DNA of 64,000 nucleotides from NCBI RefSeq assembly GCF_900112175.1, contig NZ_FOYT01000001.1, positions 1 through 64,000 on the forward strand, read 5' to 3'. Below the pieces are notes generated by a model. That model searched no databases and had not been told where the DNA came from. It saw only the letters and a list, made by a program, of their open reading frames with translations. Within the stretch, counting starts at the first letter, position 1. Each line of letters starts with the position of its first letter. The position numbers and the translations under genes were made by a program. Below are positions 16,697-25,649 of this stretch, in pieces. Origin of the DNA: Halogeometricum rufum (lineage in GTDB: Archaea > Halobacteriota > Halobacteria > Halobacteriales > Haloferacaceae).

Positions 16697-17715
16697 GGGG
16701 TGAGTCGGGCTACCGAAAGCCAGTCTATTCCACCGTTGGCGTCGGTGAGCGCAAAAACCATTCGTTTCCGCACCCCGCCGGAGAGCCGCACGTCCAAGGA
16801 GAGGTCGCGGGGCAGGAACGCGTGGTCGGGCGCGACGACGCGCACGAGGTCCGCGGAGTGGCTCAGGTCCGACACCGTCTCGAAGTCGGTGTAGACGCGG
16901 AAGTCCGCGCCGAACTTGAACCCGCTCTTGGGGACGGCGCCGGCGTCTCTGAGCGCCGCGTAGGCGTGGAGGCGGCGGTCGAATCGGCCGCCCTCCACGT
17001 CGCGGGCGAGCGCAACCACCTCGTCGGCCGCCACGTCGATGACGCCGCGGCGCGCGAGGTACGCGCCCTCGACGAGCGACAGTTGGAGCGGACCCTCCTC
17101 GGCGTTGCGGCCGAACAGTCGCTGCCCGTAGAAGCCGTGTTCGTACACCTCGTCGGGCGACTCGTAGCAGACCACCCGGTCGAGCAACAGGTCGGCGTCG
17201 AGTCCCGCCGGCGGAGCGTAGTCGTCGGTGCCGCTCACGTCCGGGTCGGCGTCGGTGTCGAAGTACGTCAGGTCGCCGTCCTCGTCGACGATGGCGAGGA
17301 CGACGTCGCCGAGAGAGGCGGCGGCGACGGGTTCCCGTTCGCCGGTGAGGCGGACGCGGTACTCCACGTCGCCGTCCGTCGGTCCCTTCCCGCGCGGGTA
17401 GACGACGAAGTCGACGCCGTCGGCGTCCTCGACGCCCGGCCAGTCCTCGCGCGCGGGCGAGAGGTAGAATCCCCTGTCCCTGAGGTCCTTGTAGACGACG
17501 AACTCCAGCACCGCGCCGGTCCGAACCAGGAACTCGCGGAAGTCCATCCCGTCGATGTCGTCGAGGTCACCGCGCGAGAGCAGGTGCGCCGCCTCGACCG
17601 GCGCGAGTTCGAGGCGGTTGCCGTCCAGCGGCCGGCCGTAGCCCCGAGCGTCGTAGAACCGCTGACGCGCGTCGTCCCCGACCCGAACGACGCCGTCGTG
17701 CAGTGTCGCGTCCAT
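16693..17715 (-). CDS. endA: tRNA-splicing endonuclease
   Basis: Cleaves the bulge-helix-bulge at intron-exon junctions of precursor tRNAs. At 340 residues it is the haloarchaeal fused form, with two tandem endonuclease repeats in one chain. The N-terminal repeat (GYGRPLDGNRLELAPVEAAHLL...) is degenerate; the C-terminal repeat (QLSLVEGAYLARRG...) carries the catalytic triad region: Tyr in FGADFRVY, His in VVAPDHAF and Lys in RKRMVFAL. I chose the start at 17715 (MDATLHDGVVRVG) because CCTATG lies about 27 bases upstream as a TATA-like element; 17742 is an in-frame alternative. It is the first gene of the endA-trpS operon. Confidence 0.92.
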   Translation of the reverse strand: MDATLHDGVVRVGDDARQRFYDARGYGRPLDGNRLELAPVEAAHLLSRGDLDDIDGMDFREFLVRTGAVLEFVVYKDLRDRGFYLSPAREDWPGVEDADGVDFVVYPRGKGPTDGDVEYRVRLTGEREPVAAASLGDVVLAIVDEDGDLTYFDTDADPDVSGTDDYAPPAGLDADLLLDRVVCYESPDEVYEHGFYGQRLFGRNAEEGPLQLSLVEGAYLARRGVIDVAADEVVALARDVEGGRFDRRLHAYAALRDAGAVPKSGFKFGADFRVYTDFETVSDLSHSADLVRVVAPDHAFLPRDLSLDVRLSGGVRKRMVFALTDANGGIDWLSVARLTP

Positions 17716-17850
17716 GTTGAGGAACGCGCCCGGCGTGGACATAGGGGCTACGATGCGGTGGCGTGGGTGCGAGAACGGACCGCGGAAGCTCCGGCACGGC
17801 GGGCCAGCGGACGGGGGCAGTTCTATCCCCGCGACGACCCATACAGCGGT

Positions 17851-18096
17851 ATGGAAGACCACCGGGCGACGTTCGAAATCGACTCGAAGACCGACGCGCA
17901 CGCCGTCGAACGACTGCTGGACCGCCTGTACGATTCGGTTCGAGAGGAGTCGCGGACGGTTCGCATGAACACGGAGGACTCGACGGCGACGCTGGCCGAG
18001 TTCGAGAGCGTCCGCGAGGCCGCCCGCCGTCCTCGGCCCGGCAGGCTGACCGTGGTCCTCGAACAGCGAGACGAACCGTTCGAGACGACCGACTGA
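17851..18096 (+). CDS. Small conserved hypothetical protein
   Basis: An 81-residue acidic protein with an alpha-beta pattern: strand (HRATFEIDSK), long helix (DAHAVERLLDRLYDSVREE), strand pair (SRTVRMNTE, STATLAEFESV), helix, and a terminal strand (GRLTVVLEQRDE). The layout recalls the KEOPS subunit Pcc1, but I see no specific signature and do not assign it. A TATA-like TTCTATCC (17821-17828) is about 27 bases before the ATG, which supports this start and a leaderless mRNA. It is divergent from endA. Confidence 0.65.
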   Translation: MEDHRATFEIDSKTDAHAVERLLDRLYDSVREESRTVRMNTEDSTATLAEFESVREAARRPRPGRLTVVLEQRDEPFETTD

Positions 18097-18177
18097 CCGG
18101 AACGACGCCGTACTCGGCCGCCCGCTCAGGCCGACCGACGGACGGCGAACACGCCCGTGAGGGGTGCGCTCGAACGC

Positions 18178-18918
18178 TCACCCGCCGAACGCCTCGCACG
18201 TCCCGTCGAGGCACCGCCGCCCGCGGGCCGTCTCGAACACGGGGAGTCCGCAGTCGCAGTCGGCGACGACGACGCCGGCGGGAATCGCGAACGCCGCCTC
18301 GCAGTCCGGGTACGCCGAACACCCGGCGAGGAGGCGGCCGCCGCGGCGGACGACGGAGAGGGGGGACTCGCAGTCCGGGCAGGTCCACTCGCCGTCGAAC
18401 CGGTCGCGGACGGCGTCGTCCAGCGACTCGCAGGCGCGGTCCACGCAGAGTTCGAAGGCGGCGCCGCACTCGGCGCGCATCCTCGGCAGGCCGCAGTCCT
18501 CGCACGTCTCCTCCAGCACCGTCGCCCCCGCGGGGAGTTTGTACGTCGCGTCGGAGTCGAGTCCGACGACGGCGCCGCCGACGCGGACGAGTGGTTCGCC
18601 CGTCCGCGGGTGCGACCCGACGGGGACGCCCGCCTCGGTGGCCGGGTACTCCGCCCGTCCGCTCGACTCGTGACTCCGGACGCGGAGCACCTGGTCGCCC
18701 GCGCGGGCGACGAGTCCGAACCCGGCGTCGTCCGTCTCGACCGTGAGCGAGTCGGGGCGGGTCAGCCACGACACGGGCTGGTAGCCGTCCGCGTCGTGGA
18801 CGAGGACGGTGCGGTCGGGTTTCACGACGACCACGACGCGTCCGCGCTGGGTACGGGCGCGCGAACCCTCGAACGTGGTCGTGCAGTCGCCGGCGAAGAC
18901 GCGAATCGTCTCTGGCAT
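18178..18918 (-). CDS. NucS N-terminal-like domain fused to C4 zinc ribbons
   Basis: A 246-residue protein. Residues 1-110 resemble the N-terminal DNA-binding half of endonuclease NucS (RVFAGDCTTTFEGSRARTQ, then GRVVVVVKPDRTVLVHDADGYQPVSW). Instead of the RecB-like nuclease half there are three Cys clusters of the topoisomerase C-terminal zinc-finger type: CEDCGLPRMRAECG...CVDRAC, CPDCESPL...CSAYPDCEAAF, and CDCGLP...CLDGTC. A single-strand or damaged-DNA binding role without cleavage is plausible but inferred. The start at 18918 begins MPETIRVF; the longer in-frame form lacks a sensible N-terminus. It is divergent from the HAD gene, with 75 bases between the starts. Confidence 0.78.
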   Translation of the reverse strand: MPETIRVFAGDCTTTFEGSRARTQRGRVVVVVKPDRTVLVHDADGYQPVSWLTRPDSLTVETDDAGFGLVARAGDQVLRVRSHESSGRAEYPATEAGVPVGSHPRTGEPLVRVGGAVVGLDSDATYKLPAGATVLEETCEDCGLPRMRAECGAAFELCVDRACESLDDAVRDRFDGEWTCPDCESPLSVVRRGGRLLAGCSAYPDCEAAFAIPAGVVVADCDCGLPVFETARGRRCLDGTCEAFGG

Positions 18919-18993
18919 GGGGTCGCTGGCCGCGCCCTGCGATAAAAACCGTCTCACGAAGACCTTTGAGTGATAGCGCCCCTTGAGGGAGGC

Positions 18994-19644
18994 ATGGACG
19001 TCCCCGACGACGCGGTGTTGTTCGACATGGACGGCGTGTTGGTCGACTCAGAGACGTACTGGCACCGGTTCGAGGACGACTGGGTGTACGCGGAGGCCAT
19101 CGAGTCCGGCGACCCCTCCCACGAGGAGGTGACGGGCATGAACTACCGCGAGATTCACGACTACCTCACCGCGGAGTACGGCACCACGGTGACCAAAGAG
19201 GAGTTCGTGGCGGCGTACGACGACCGCGCGCAGTCGCTGTACGGCGAGCAGGTCGAGTTGATGGACGGGGCGAACGACCTGTTCGACGCCATCCGCGCGG
19301 CCGGGCGGAAACTCGGCATCGTCTCCTCGGCGCCGCAGGCGTGGATCGGAATCGTCCGCGACCGGTTCGGGCTGGACCCCCTCGACCTGATTCTCAGCGC
19401 GGACGACATCGACGACCCGGGCAAGCCGGAACCGCACATCTACGAACACGCCGCGGCCGAACTCGGCCTCTCGCCGGGCGATTGCGTCGTCGTCGAGGAC
19501 TCCGTCCACGGCGTCGAGGCGGCCGCCCGGTCCGGCGCGTTCACCGTCGCCTACCGCTCGACGCACAACGCCGAGTTGGACCTCTCGCGGGCGGACGTGG
19601 TGGTCGACGGTCCCGAGGAACTGCGTCGGACACTCCTCGACTGA
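18994..19644 (+). CDS. HAD-superfamily hydrolase (beta-phosphoglucomutase-like)
   Basis: A 216-residue phosphatase-type enzyme of HAD subfamily I. Motif 1 is VLFDMDGVLVDSE (nucleophile Asp near residue 10), motif 2 IVSSAPQ, motif 3 the Lys in DPGKPEPHIY, and motif 4 CVVVEDSVHGVEAA. The cap domain after motif 1 is the helical C1 type found in beta-phosphoglucomutase and phosphoglycolate phosphatase. The substrate is unknown. The start at 18994 follows GGGAGGC. A weak T-rich element near 18964-18968 could be its TATA box. Confidence 0.85.
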   Translation: MDVPDDAVLFDMDGVLVDSETYWHRFEDDWVYAEAIESGDPSHEEVTGMNYREIHDYLTAEYGTTVTKEEFVAAYDDRAQSLYGEQVELMDGANDLFDAIRAAGRKLGIVSSAPQAWIGIVRDRFGLDPLDLILSADDIDDPGKPEPHIYEHAAAELGLSPGDCVVVEDSVHGVEAAARSGAFTVAYRSTHNAELDLSRADVVVDGPEELRRTLLD

Positions 19645-19785
19645 GCGAGCGAGTGCGGTCGAGAACCGACGAGAGGCGACGAGAGCGCTCACTCCGATGC
19701 AGACGAGAGCCCGTAGCCGAGGCCAACCCCCCCGTTTCGCGTCGAGTAAACCCGGTGTTAGTTGCGAACGAGTCCGAGAGCGGTG

Positions 19786-22137
19786 TCAGTCCACGCGCAC
19801 GGTGCGCGTCTCCGTGACCGGGTGGAGGGGGTCGTCCGGGAACGTCACCTCGACGCGGTAGGTCACCTCGTCGGCGGGCGCGCCGAAGACGCCGACGTGG
19901 ACGCTCGTCTCGTCCGAGAGGTAGGTCCGCTTCGTCGTCATCTCCGCCTCGTTGTCCCCCGCGACGGCGGTCACGCGGACGCCCACGGCCGCGCCGCCCG
20001 CGCGGTTGCGGACGCGGACCTCGCACATCTGGTTCTCCCCCGTCGCGATGCTGTCGGGGAAGTCCCCCCAGACGATGTCGACGTCCGGGTGGGCGCGGGC
20101 GTTCTGCACCACCTGTCGCGCCACGCCGTCCGAGAGGCCCGCCCGCGTCAGTTCGGCGGTGCCGGCCTCGACCACGTCCCGCGGCGACCGGAGGCCGCCG
20201 GTGGCGAGTTTGCTCGCGCGGTTCGGCCCGATGCCGTCCACCGCGGTGAGGGCGACGGCGTCGCGGGAGACGCCGTGTTCGACCCGCGCCTCGACGCGGC
20301 GGGCGAGGTTCGCCGCGCGCGGCCCGGCGAAGGCGTCGAGGAACTCCCGGAGCGCCGAGAGCAGTCGGAGCGCGTTCTGCCGGATTATCCACGCGTCCGA
20401 GCGCAGGTCCGAGGGCGTGCTGTTCGACATCCCGGCGTGGAGGATGGCCAGCACCTTCCGCGGGCCGTCCTCCAGCGTCGTCTGGACGCCCGTGAGGACC
20501 GAGTCGACGGCGTCCACCTCCGACTGCCGGGCGGACACGTCGTGGAACTCCGCCGCTCCGGCGACCGCCTCCAGAATCGAGTCGTCGGTGATGGTGTCTC
20601 GCTCCGTGAGCGAGGCGAACCGGCGGGCGGTGTCGAGCCTGAGGTAGTACTTCGAGGCGAGGCGGCCGAGGCGCGTCGCCTCGATGGAGAGGTCCTCGCC
20701 CATCTCGACGAACCCGCGGGCGACGAGGGTTTCGAGCGTCTCGCGCACCCGGTCGCGGAGGCCGTCGAAGTCGTACCGGTCGGGCTTCGAGCGCGCGCGC
20801 TGGTAGTAGAACGTCGTCCGCAACCACGACATCACGTCCTCTAAGTCGCCGATGGTGCCCATCGCTATCTCGGCGTTGAGGTGGGAGTCGAGGTCCTCGG
20901 CGAGGCGGGACTCTATCTCCTTGCCCTCGCGGAGGAGTCGCCGGTACTTGTCGGCGTCCGAGCGGTCGCAGACGACCCAGCCGTACCCCACGTCGTCGTA
21001 GCCGGGGCGGCCCGCGCGCCCGAGCATCTGGAGGATGTCCAGCGGCGAGATGTCCACCTCGCCCTCCAGCGGGTCGTGGTACTTCGTGTCGCGGATGACG
21101 ACGCACCGCGCGGGGAGGTTGACGCCCCACGCCAGCGTCGAGGTGGAGAACAGGAGCTGAATCTTCCCCTGCTTGAACCACTCCTCGACCCTGTCGCGGT
21201 CGTCTTTCGCCAGTCCGGCGTGGTGGAAGCCGACGCCGTCGGGGACCGCCTTCCGCAACGAGTCGTTGCTGAGTTCCTTGGCCTCGTTGTGGAAGTCGTA
21301 GTCGCCGCGCGCGCCGATGGGGATGTCCCGCTTGCCGATTTCGTCGCGGGCCTTGCCGGCGGCGCGGACGGTGTCCTGTCTGGAGGAGACGAAGACGAGG
21401 GCCTGCCCGCCGTCGCGGATGTGTTCCTCCGAGAGGTCGAGCGCGCGGTAGAGCCGCCGGTACTTGTCCGCGAAGGAGTTCTCGCCGTGCGAGTACGTCT
21501 TCACGCCGGCGTGCAGGTCCACCGGGCGGTAGTCGTCGCCGAACTCGAACGTCGTCTCCGGCGGCGCGTCCAGCCAGTTGGCCACGTCCTCGATGTTCGG
21601 CATCGTCGCCGACAGGGCGACGACGCGCGGGTCGCAGATGCGGCGCAGGCGGGAGACGGTGACCTCGAGGACGCCGCCGCGGGTGTCCGAGTCGAGGAGG
21701 TGGACTTCGTCGATGACGCAGCAGTCCACGTCGGTGATGAACGAGTAGCGCGCGGACTCGTGCTTCCTGGTGGCGGAGTCCGTCTTCTCGGGCGTCATGA
21801 CGAGGATGTCGGCGCGTTCGGCGCGGCGGGGGTTCAGGTCGCGTTCGCCGGTGACGACGTAGACGGAGTAGCCGAGCGACTCGAAGCGTTCCCACTCGGA
21901 CTCCTTCTCGTTCGTGAGGGCGCGGAGGGGGGCGATGAACAGGGCGGTGCCGCCGTTGCGGAGGGCGCGGCAGATGGCCAACTCGGCCAGCGCCGTCTTC
22001 CCGCTGGCCGTCGGGGCGGCGGCGACGACGTTGTCGTCGCGGTCCAGGATGGCGGGCGCCGCCTCCCGTTGCATCCGGTTGAACTCGTCGAACCCGAAGG
22101 CGTCGGCGAACTCGGGGACGACCGATTCGACCTTCAC
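19786..22137 (-). CDS. Ski2/Hel308-family superfamily 2 helicase
   Basis: A 783-residue ATP-dependent nucleic-acid helicase. Motifs in order: Q-motif FNRMQREAAPAIL, Walker A APTASGKTALAEL, Ia APLRALTNEKESEW, II VIDEVHLL (DEVH), III ALSATMPN, IV FVSSRQDT, V LLFSTSTLAWGVNLPA, and VI QMLGRAGRPGYDD. A winged helix, a Sec63-like helical bundle and an HhH-type segment (VDGIGPNRASKL) follow, and the chain ends in a beta-rich Ig/FN3-like domain (residues about 690-783, ending VTETRTVRVD). The C-terminal beta domain recalls Sec63/Brr2-type helicases rather than classic Hel308. It probably works in DNA repair or RNA processing; the exact subfamily is unsure. Confidence 0.88.
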   Translation of the reverse strand: MKVESVVPEFADAFGFDEFNRMQREAAPAILDRDDNVVAAAPTASGKTALAELAICRALRNGGTALFIAPLRALTNEKESEWERFESLGYSVYVVTGERDLNPRRAERADILVMTPEKTDSATRKHESARYSFITDVDCCVIDEVHLLDSDTRGGVLEVTVSRLRRICDPRVVALSATMPNIEDVANWLDAPPETTFEFGDDYRPVDLHAGVKTYSHGENSFADKYRRLYRALDLSEEHIRDGGQALVFVSSRQDTVRAAGKARDEIGKRDIPIGARGDYDFHNEAKELSNDSLRKAVPDGVGFHHAGLAKDDRDRVEEWFKQGKIQLLFSTSTLAWGVNLPARCVVIRDTKYHDPLEGEVDISPLDILQMLGRAGRPGYDDVGYGWVVCDRSDADKYRRLLREGKEIESRLAEDLDSHLNAEIAMGTIGDLEDVMSWLRTTFYYQRARSKPDRYDFDGLRDRVRETLETLVARGFVEMGEDLSIEATRLGRLASKYYLRLDTARRFASLTERDTITDDSILEAVAGAAEFHDVSARQSEVDAVDSVLTGVQTTLEDGPRKVLAILHAGMSNSTPSDLRSDAWIIRQNALRLLSALREFLDAFAGPRAANLARRVEARVEHGVSRDAVALTAVDGIGPNRASKLATGGLRSPRDVVEAGTAELTRAGLSDGVARQVVQNARAHPDVDIVWGDFPDSIATGENQMCEVRVRNRAGGAAVGVRVTAVAGDNEAEMTTKRTYLSDETSVHVGVFGAPADEVTYRVEVTFPDDPLHPVTETRTVRVD

Positions 22138-22273
22138 GCGAGCGACCTCCGAGGCGACGCGACAGCGAGAGTCATACGCGACACCCGGTTCTACGGACTA
22201 AAAGGCGTTTCTCCACGCGGACGCGAGCGGTCCGACGGCTGCCTGTGACGCCGAAGTAAAAATGGAAGTCGCG

Positions 22274-22381
22274 TTACGCGACACCGATGGCGGCCGCGAC
22301 GAACGACCAGTCGGTGCCGGTCTTGGGCTCTTCTTTCTTCGATTCGGCTTTCGTTCGGTTACGGGGGTGCTTCCAGTTCAC
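22274..22381 (-). CDS. Possible 35-residue small protein
   Basis: Starts with GTG (MNWKHPRNRTKAESKKEEP) and ends TDWSFVAAAIGVA-stop. It has an unusually Lys/Arg-rich first half for a haloarchaeon and a hydrophobic tail. Third codon positions are mostly G or C, as in the neighbouring genes. The AT-rich run at about 22392-22416 upstream could supply a promoter. There are no homologues known to me and no clear ribosome-binding site. It could be a real microprotein or a chance ORF. Confidence 0.3.
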   Translation of the reverse strand: MNWKHPRNRTKAESKKEEPKTGTDWSFVAAAIGVA

Positions 22382-22524
22382 ACCGACGTTAGGATTTACT
22401 CGCTCTTGAGTATTTCGAATATGTGATACGTCTGTCACGGTCTTCGATGGTCGATGCGAAACAGTCGTGAGGGACTGTCGGTCCGAGAACGGAAGGAGAG
22501 ACCGTGAGAGACGGCGACGGTGCC

Positions 22525-22590
22525 GAGGACGGGACGGCGACGGGAGAAGCGAGGACGGGACGGCGACGGGGGGACCGAGGACGGGACGAG
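22525..22590 (+). repeat. 26-bp-period direct repeat (2.5 copies)
   Basis: Two exact copies of a 20-base GA/GC-rich block (22525-22544, 22551-22570), each starting GAGGACGGGACGG, are followed by a 14-base partial copy (22577-22590). The blocks are separated by 6-base spacers. They lie downstream of the Bat-type regulator gene. Confidence 0.6.
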
Positions 22591-22649
22591 CGAAAACGAG
22601 GGGTGGAGCGGAGACGGTCACAGACCGGGACAGCGACCGACAGTCGCCG

Positions 22650-23336
22650 TCACTGGAGTCGTTGCTTGGTCGGTTCGCCGAACGAGGACTCGCCCACTTC
22701 GAGCGTGCTCTCGAGGAGGTTCTTGTGACCGCGCCGGAGTCGTTCGGAGACGGCCTGCTGGGAGATGTCGAGTTCGGCGGCGAGGTCACCCATCGTGACG
22801 TTCCGCGGGACGTCGAAGTAGCCCTGTCCGAGAGCCGTCGTGAGGACTTCGTACTGGTCCCTCGACAGGCCGTACTGGCCGCGGCCGACCGACCCGTCGA
22901 GTTCGTAGATGTGCTTGATGGCGAACGTCAGGTCGCGTTCCTCGCAGAACTGCGCCGTCTCCGTGAGCGAGTCCCGGTCCGGGAGGAGGACCCGGAGTCG
23001 CCACGTGCCCCGCCCGCCGTGCATCTCGAGGACGGCCCCCTCCTCCTCCAAGAGGAGGTGAACGACGACGAGGATGTCCTCCGTCCACTCCATCCGGTAC
23101 AGTCGTTCGTCGCCCAGGTCGTCCACGAGGCGCCACGTCTCGACCGACGAGTCCGACGACAGCGACTCCTCGAACGCGTCCAACCCGTCGCCGGAGACGC
23201 GGACGTAGGGGACGACGGTGTTCTCGTTCGTCGCGGCGACGCGAATGACCTCCAGTTCGCCGTCGTCGAGGGCGGGTAGTGACTCGCCGAGTGCGAACTC
23301 GTCTGCGTCGAGTTCGACGGCCGCGATTGTGCTCAT
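22650..23336 (-). CDS. Bat-type HTH transcriptional regulator
   Basis: A 228-residue DNA-binding regulator of the haloarchaeal bacterio-opsin activator (HTH_10) class. The C-terminal about 60 residues carry the hallmark: LSRDQYEVLTTALGQGYFDVPRNVTMGDLAAELDISQQAVSERLRRGHKNLLESTL. The N-terminal about 150 residues form a beta-rich sensor domain (VIRVAATNENTVVPYVRV, ERLYRMEWTEDILVVVHLLLEEEGAVLEM) with no visible Cys or His cluster. The ligand and targets are unknown. The start MSTIAAVELDAD at 23336 is preferred over 23351; a TTTGATAC element lies about 30 bases upstream. It faces away from the AT-rich region before the trehalose genes. Confidence 0.87.
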   Translation of the reverse strand: MSTIAAVELDADEFALGESLPALDDGELEVIRVAATNENTVVPYVRVSGDGLDAFEESLSSDSSVETWRLVDDLGDERLYRMEWTEDILVVVHLLLEEEGAVLEMHGGRGTWRLRVLLPDRDSLTETAQFCEERDLTFAIKHIYELDGSVGRGQYGLSRDQYEVLTTALGQGYFDVPRNVTMGDLAAELDISQQAVSERLRRGHKNLLESTLEVGESSFGEPTKQRLQ

Positions 23337-23663
23337 CGTCTGAGAACGCATCCGCGACGAGTATCAAAGCGTCGGCCACCCGATACGGTCTAGATTCGGT
23401 CACGAACGGGCCGCCTCGCAGTCCCGGAATTCGTCGACGTATCGTCGCTATCTTTCATGATACATACACGTTTCAAACAGTCGTTTCTCGACGTGTGTGG
23501 CCTTCCCGAGATTGTATGTGGCAGCCGATAGTGTCGAAACCAGATATAATTTCGCCCCTTCTGTTATAAAATCCAAGAATATACAACCACAATCAAGTAC
23601 GGTGAGAGAGCCCATGTTTATTTCACCCCGATGGACCCCTACAAGAGACTCGACAGGGACCAG

Positions 23664-24092
23664 ATGCCCTGTCACTGGCACGTCGTACGCTCGGACGACG
23701 GCATCGGCTTTCGGCACCGCGAACGCGACGTGACAGTCGAAGCCGTCGAGGCGGACGGTCCCCACCGAGAGTTCTCGGGTCGGTGGCAGTTGCGGTTCCG
23801 ACACCGGGTCAACGAGGCGGAGTCGTGCCGAATCGTCGGGCACGTGACGAGCGAGTCCGAAGCGCTCGGCGCGCTGTTCTCGTGGATGGAGCGCATCAAC
23901 GCCGCCGTCGAGAACTCCGATTCGGCGCTGAACGTCGCCAGCATCGGCCGGCAGGTCGCGTCGGACGTGACCCCCCAGAGCAGCACGCACTGGACGGCGT
24001 CCGACCAGCCCGACGACGGCGGCCCCCGCGGCCCGGGCCCGAACGACCGGCGACTGCAGGGCGGCGGTTCGCCCGAACGGGTGCGGAGGTGA
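23664..24092 (+). CDS. Hypothetical protein upstream of otsA
   Basis: A 142-residue protein from this start. It opens MPCHWHVVRSDDGIGFRHRERD and has an alternating strand pattern (DVTVEAVEADG, RWQLRFRHRV, SCRIVGHV), a helix (ESEALGALFSWMERINAAVE), and a Gly/Pro-rich tail. I do not recognise the family. The start is uncertain: an ATG at 23631 is in frame, but the TATA-like TTTATTT at 23618-23624 would start transcription near 23646, so 23664 fits better. It ends 9 bases before otsA and shares its strand, so it belongs to the trehalose operon by position. Confidence 0.6.
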   Translation: MPCHWHVVRSDDGIGFRHRERDVTVEAVEADGPHREFSGRWQLRFRHRVNEAESCRIVGHVTSESEALGALFSWMERINAAVENSDSALNVASIGRQVASDVTPQSSTHWTASDQPDDGGPRGPGPNDRRLQGGGSPERVRR

Positions 24093-24101
24093 CAGGTGCT
24101 C

Positions 24102-25649
24102 ATGTCTGAGACCCCAGCGGAAGCCGTCGACGATTTCCGACCGAGCGCCGAGAACGAGATGGAACCGACGCGAGGGACGCGTCGGGCCGGCGGGACCGAA
24201 CGCGACCTCGTCGTCGTCTCGAACCGCGAACCGTACCAGCACGGGTACGACGCCGACGGCGGCGTCGTCGTCGACGAACCCGTCGGCGGACTGACCGCGG
24301 GACTCGACCCCGTGGTCCAGCGGACGGGCGGCGACTGGGTCGCGTGGGGCGACGGCGAGGCGGACGCCGTCGTCACCGACGAGGACGACTGCGTGGCGGT
24401 TCCGCCGGACGACGAACGGTACACGCTGCGCCGCGTCTGGCTGACCGACGACGAGGTGACGGACTACTACTACGGCTACAGCAACCGGGTCCTGTGGCCG
24501 CTCTGTCACGACCTGGTCGGCCGGGTCGAGGTCGAGCCGAGGTACTGGGAGACGTACGAGTCGGTCAACGAGTCGTTCGGCGAGGCGGCGGCCGAACGGG
24601 CGACCGAGGACTCGACCGTCTGGATACAGGACTACCACTTCTGCCTCGCGCCGAAGACGATTCGGGAGTCGCTACCCGAGGGCGCGAACACGGTCCAGTT
24701 CTGGCACATCCCGTGGCCGTCGTGGGAGACGTTCCGGGTCGTCCCCCACGCCGGGGAACTCGTCGAGGGACTGCTCGCGAACGACCTGCTCGGCTTCCAC
24801 GTCGAACGCTACCGGGACAACTTCCTCGACTGCGCCGCCGCCCTCGACGGGACGCGCGTGGACCGCGAGGCCGGCGTCGTCCACGTCGACGGCCGGACGG
24901 TCCGCGTCGGCGCGTTCCCGATGGGCGTCGACGCCGAGCGAATCGCCTCGACGGCGGCGAACTTCGACCAGCACGCGTGGGCGCACCTCGCCGGGACGTA
25001 CGGCATCGACCCCAACGTCGCCGTCGCCGTCGGCGTGGACCGCCTCGACTACACGAAGGGCATCCCCGAGCGAATCGGCGCGCTCGAACGCTTCTGGGAG
25101 GACCACCCCGAGTGGCGCGGCGAACTGACGTTCGTCCAGAAGTCGAGCCACAGTCGGTCGCGGATACCCGCCTACGAACGCATCGCCGAGGAGGTCACCG
25201 CGGCCGTCGACCGGGTGAACGACCGGTTCGGCACAGCGACGTGGCAGCCCATCGTCCACGTGGACGACCACCTCGACCAGCGCGAACTGTACGGGCTGTA
25301 CCGCCACAGCGACCTCGCACTCGTGAGCCCCCTCAAGGACGGGATGAACCTCGTCGCCAAGGAGTACGCCGCCGCGCAGGTCGACGACGACGGCGTCCTC
25401 CTCCTGAGCGAGTTCGCGGGCGCACACGAGGAACTCGACGAGGCGGTACAGATCAACCCGCACTCCCGCGACGGGTTCGCGACGGCCATCCACCGGGCGC
25501 TGTCGATGTCCACCGTCGAACGCCGCCGCCGGATGCGGTCGCTGCGCGAACGGGTCCGCGACAACGACCTGGACGCGTGGGTGACGGACGTCCTCGACGC
25601 CGCGAGTCGGGACCCCGAGGCGCTTCGGGCGGGTGGTCGCGATGTCTGA
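24102..25649 (+). CDS. otsA: Trehalose-6-phosphate synthase
   Basis: GT20 glycosyltransferase joining a nucleotide-activated glucose to glucose-6-phosphate; first step of trehalose synthesis, a compatible-solute pathway. 515 residues. An acidic N-terminal extension of about 35 residues precedes LVVVSNREPYQH. Then come GGLTAGLDPV, WIQDYHFCLAPKTIRE, FWHIPWPSWETF, GFHVERYRDNFL, the catalytic-site VGVDRLDYTKGI, and SPLKDGMNLVAKEYAA with the donor-binding Glu. The start at 24102 follows GGAGGTGA (24085-24092). Its last codons overlap otsB by 8 bases, a sign of translational coupling. Confidence 0.94.
   Translation: MSETPAEAVDDFRPSAENEMEPTRGTRRAGGTERDLVVVSNREPYQHGYDADGGVVVDEPVGGLTAGLDPVVQRTGGDWVAWGDGEADAVVTDEDDCVAVPPDDERYTLRRVWLTDDEVTDYYYGYSNRVLWPLCHDLVGRVEVEPRYWETYESVNESFGEAAAERATEDSTVWIQDYHFCLAPKTIRESLPEGANTVQFWHIPWPSWETFRVVPHAGELVEGLLANDLLGFHVERYRDNFLDCAAALDGTRVDREAGVVHVDGRTVRVGAFPMGVDAERIASTAANFDQHAWAHLAGTYGIDPNVAVAVGVDRLDYTKGIPERIGALERFWEDHPEWRGELTFVQKSSHSRSRIPAYERIAEEVTAAVDRVNDRFGTATWQPIVHVDDHLDQRELYGLYRHSDLALVSPLKDGMNLVAKEYAAAQVDDDGVLLLSEFAGAHEELDEAVQINPHSRDGFATAIHRALSMSTVERRRRMRSLRERVRDNDLDAWVTDVLDAASRDPEALRAGGRDV

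Larger units (their letters stand above)
22138..22649. other. Intergenic region with short repeats
   Basis: This 512-base stretch lies between the helicase start and the stop of the Bat-type regulator. It holds a possible 35-codon ORF (22274-22381), an AT-rich patch around 22390-22430, and a degenerate direct repeat: the 20-mer beginning GAGGACGGGACGG occurs at 22525-22544 and 22551-22570, with a shortened third copy at 22577-22590 (26-base period). No longer gene is supported. Confidence 0.5.

Noticed and set aside
17851-18096. KEOPS subunit Pcc1
   Set aside because: Size and alpha-beta pattern fit, but no specific conserved residues could be identified, so it was left unassigned.
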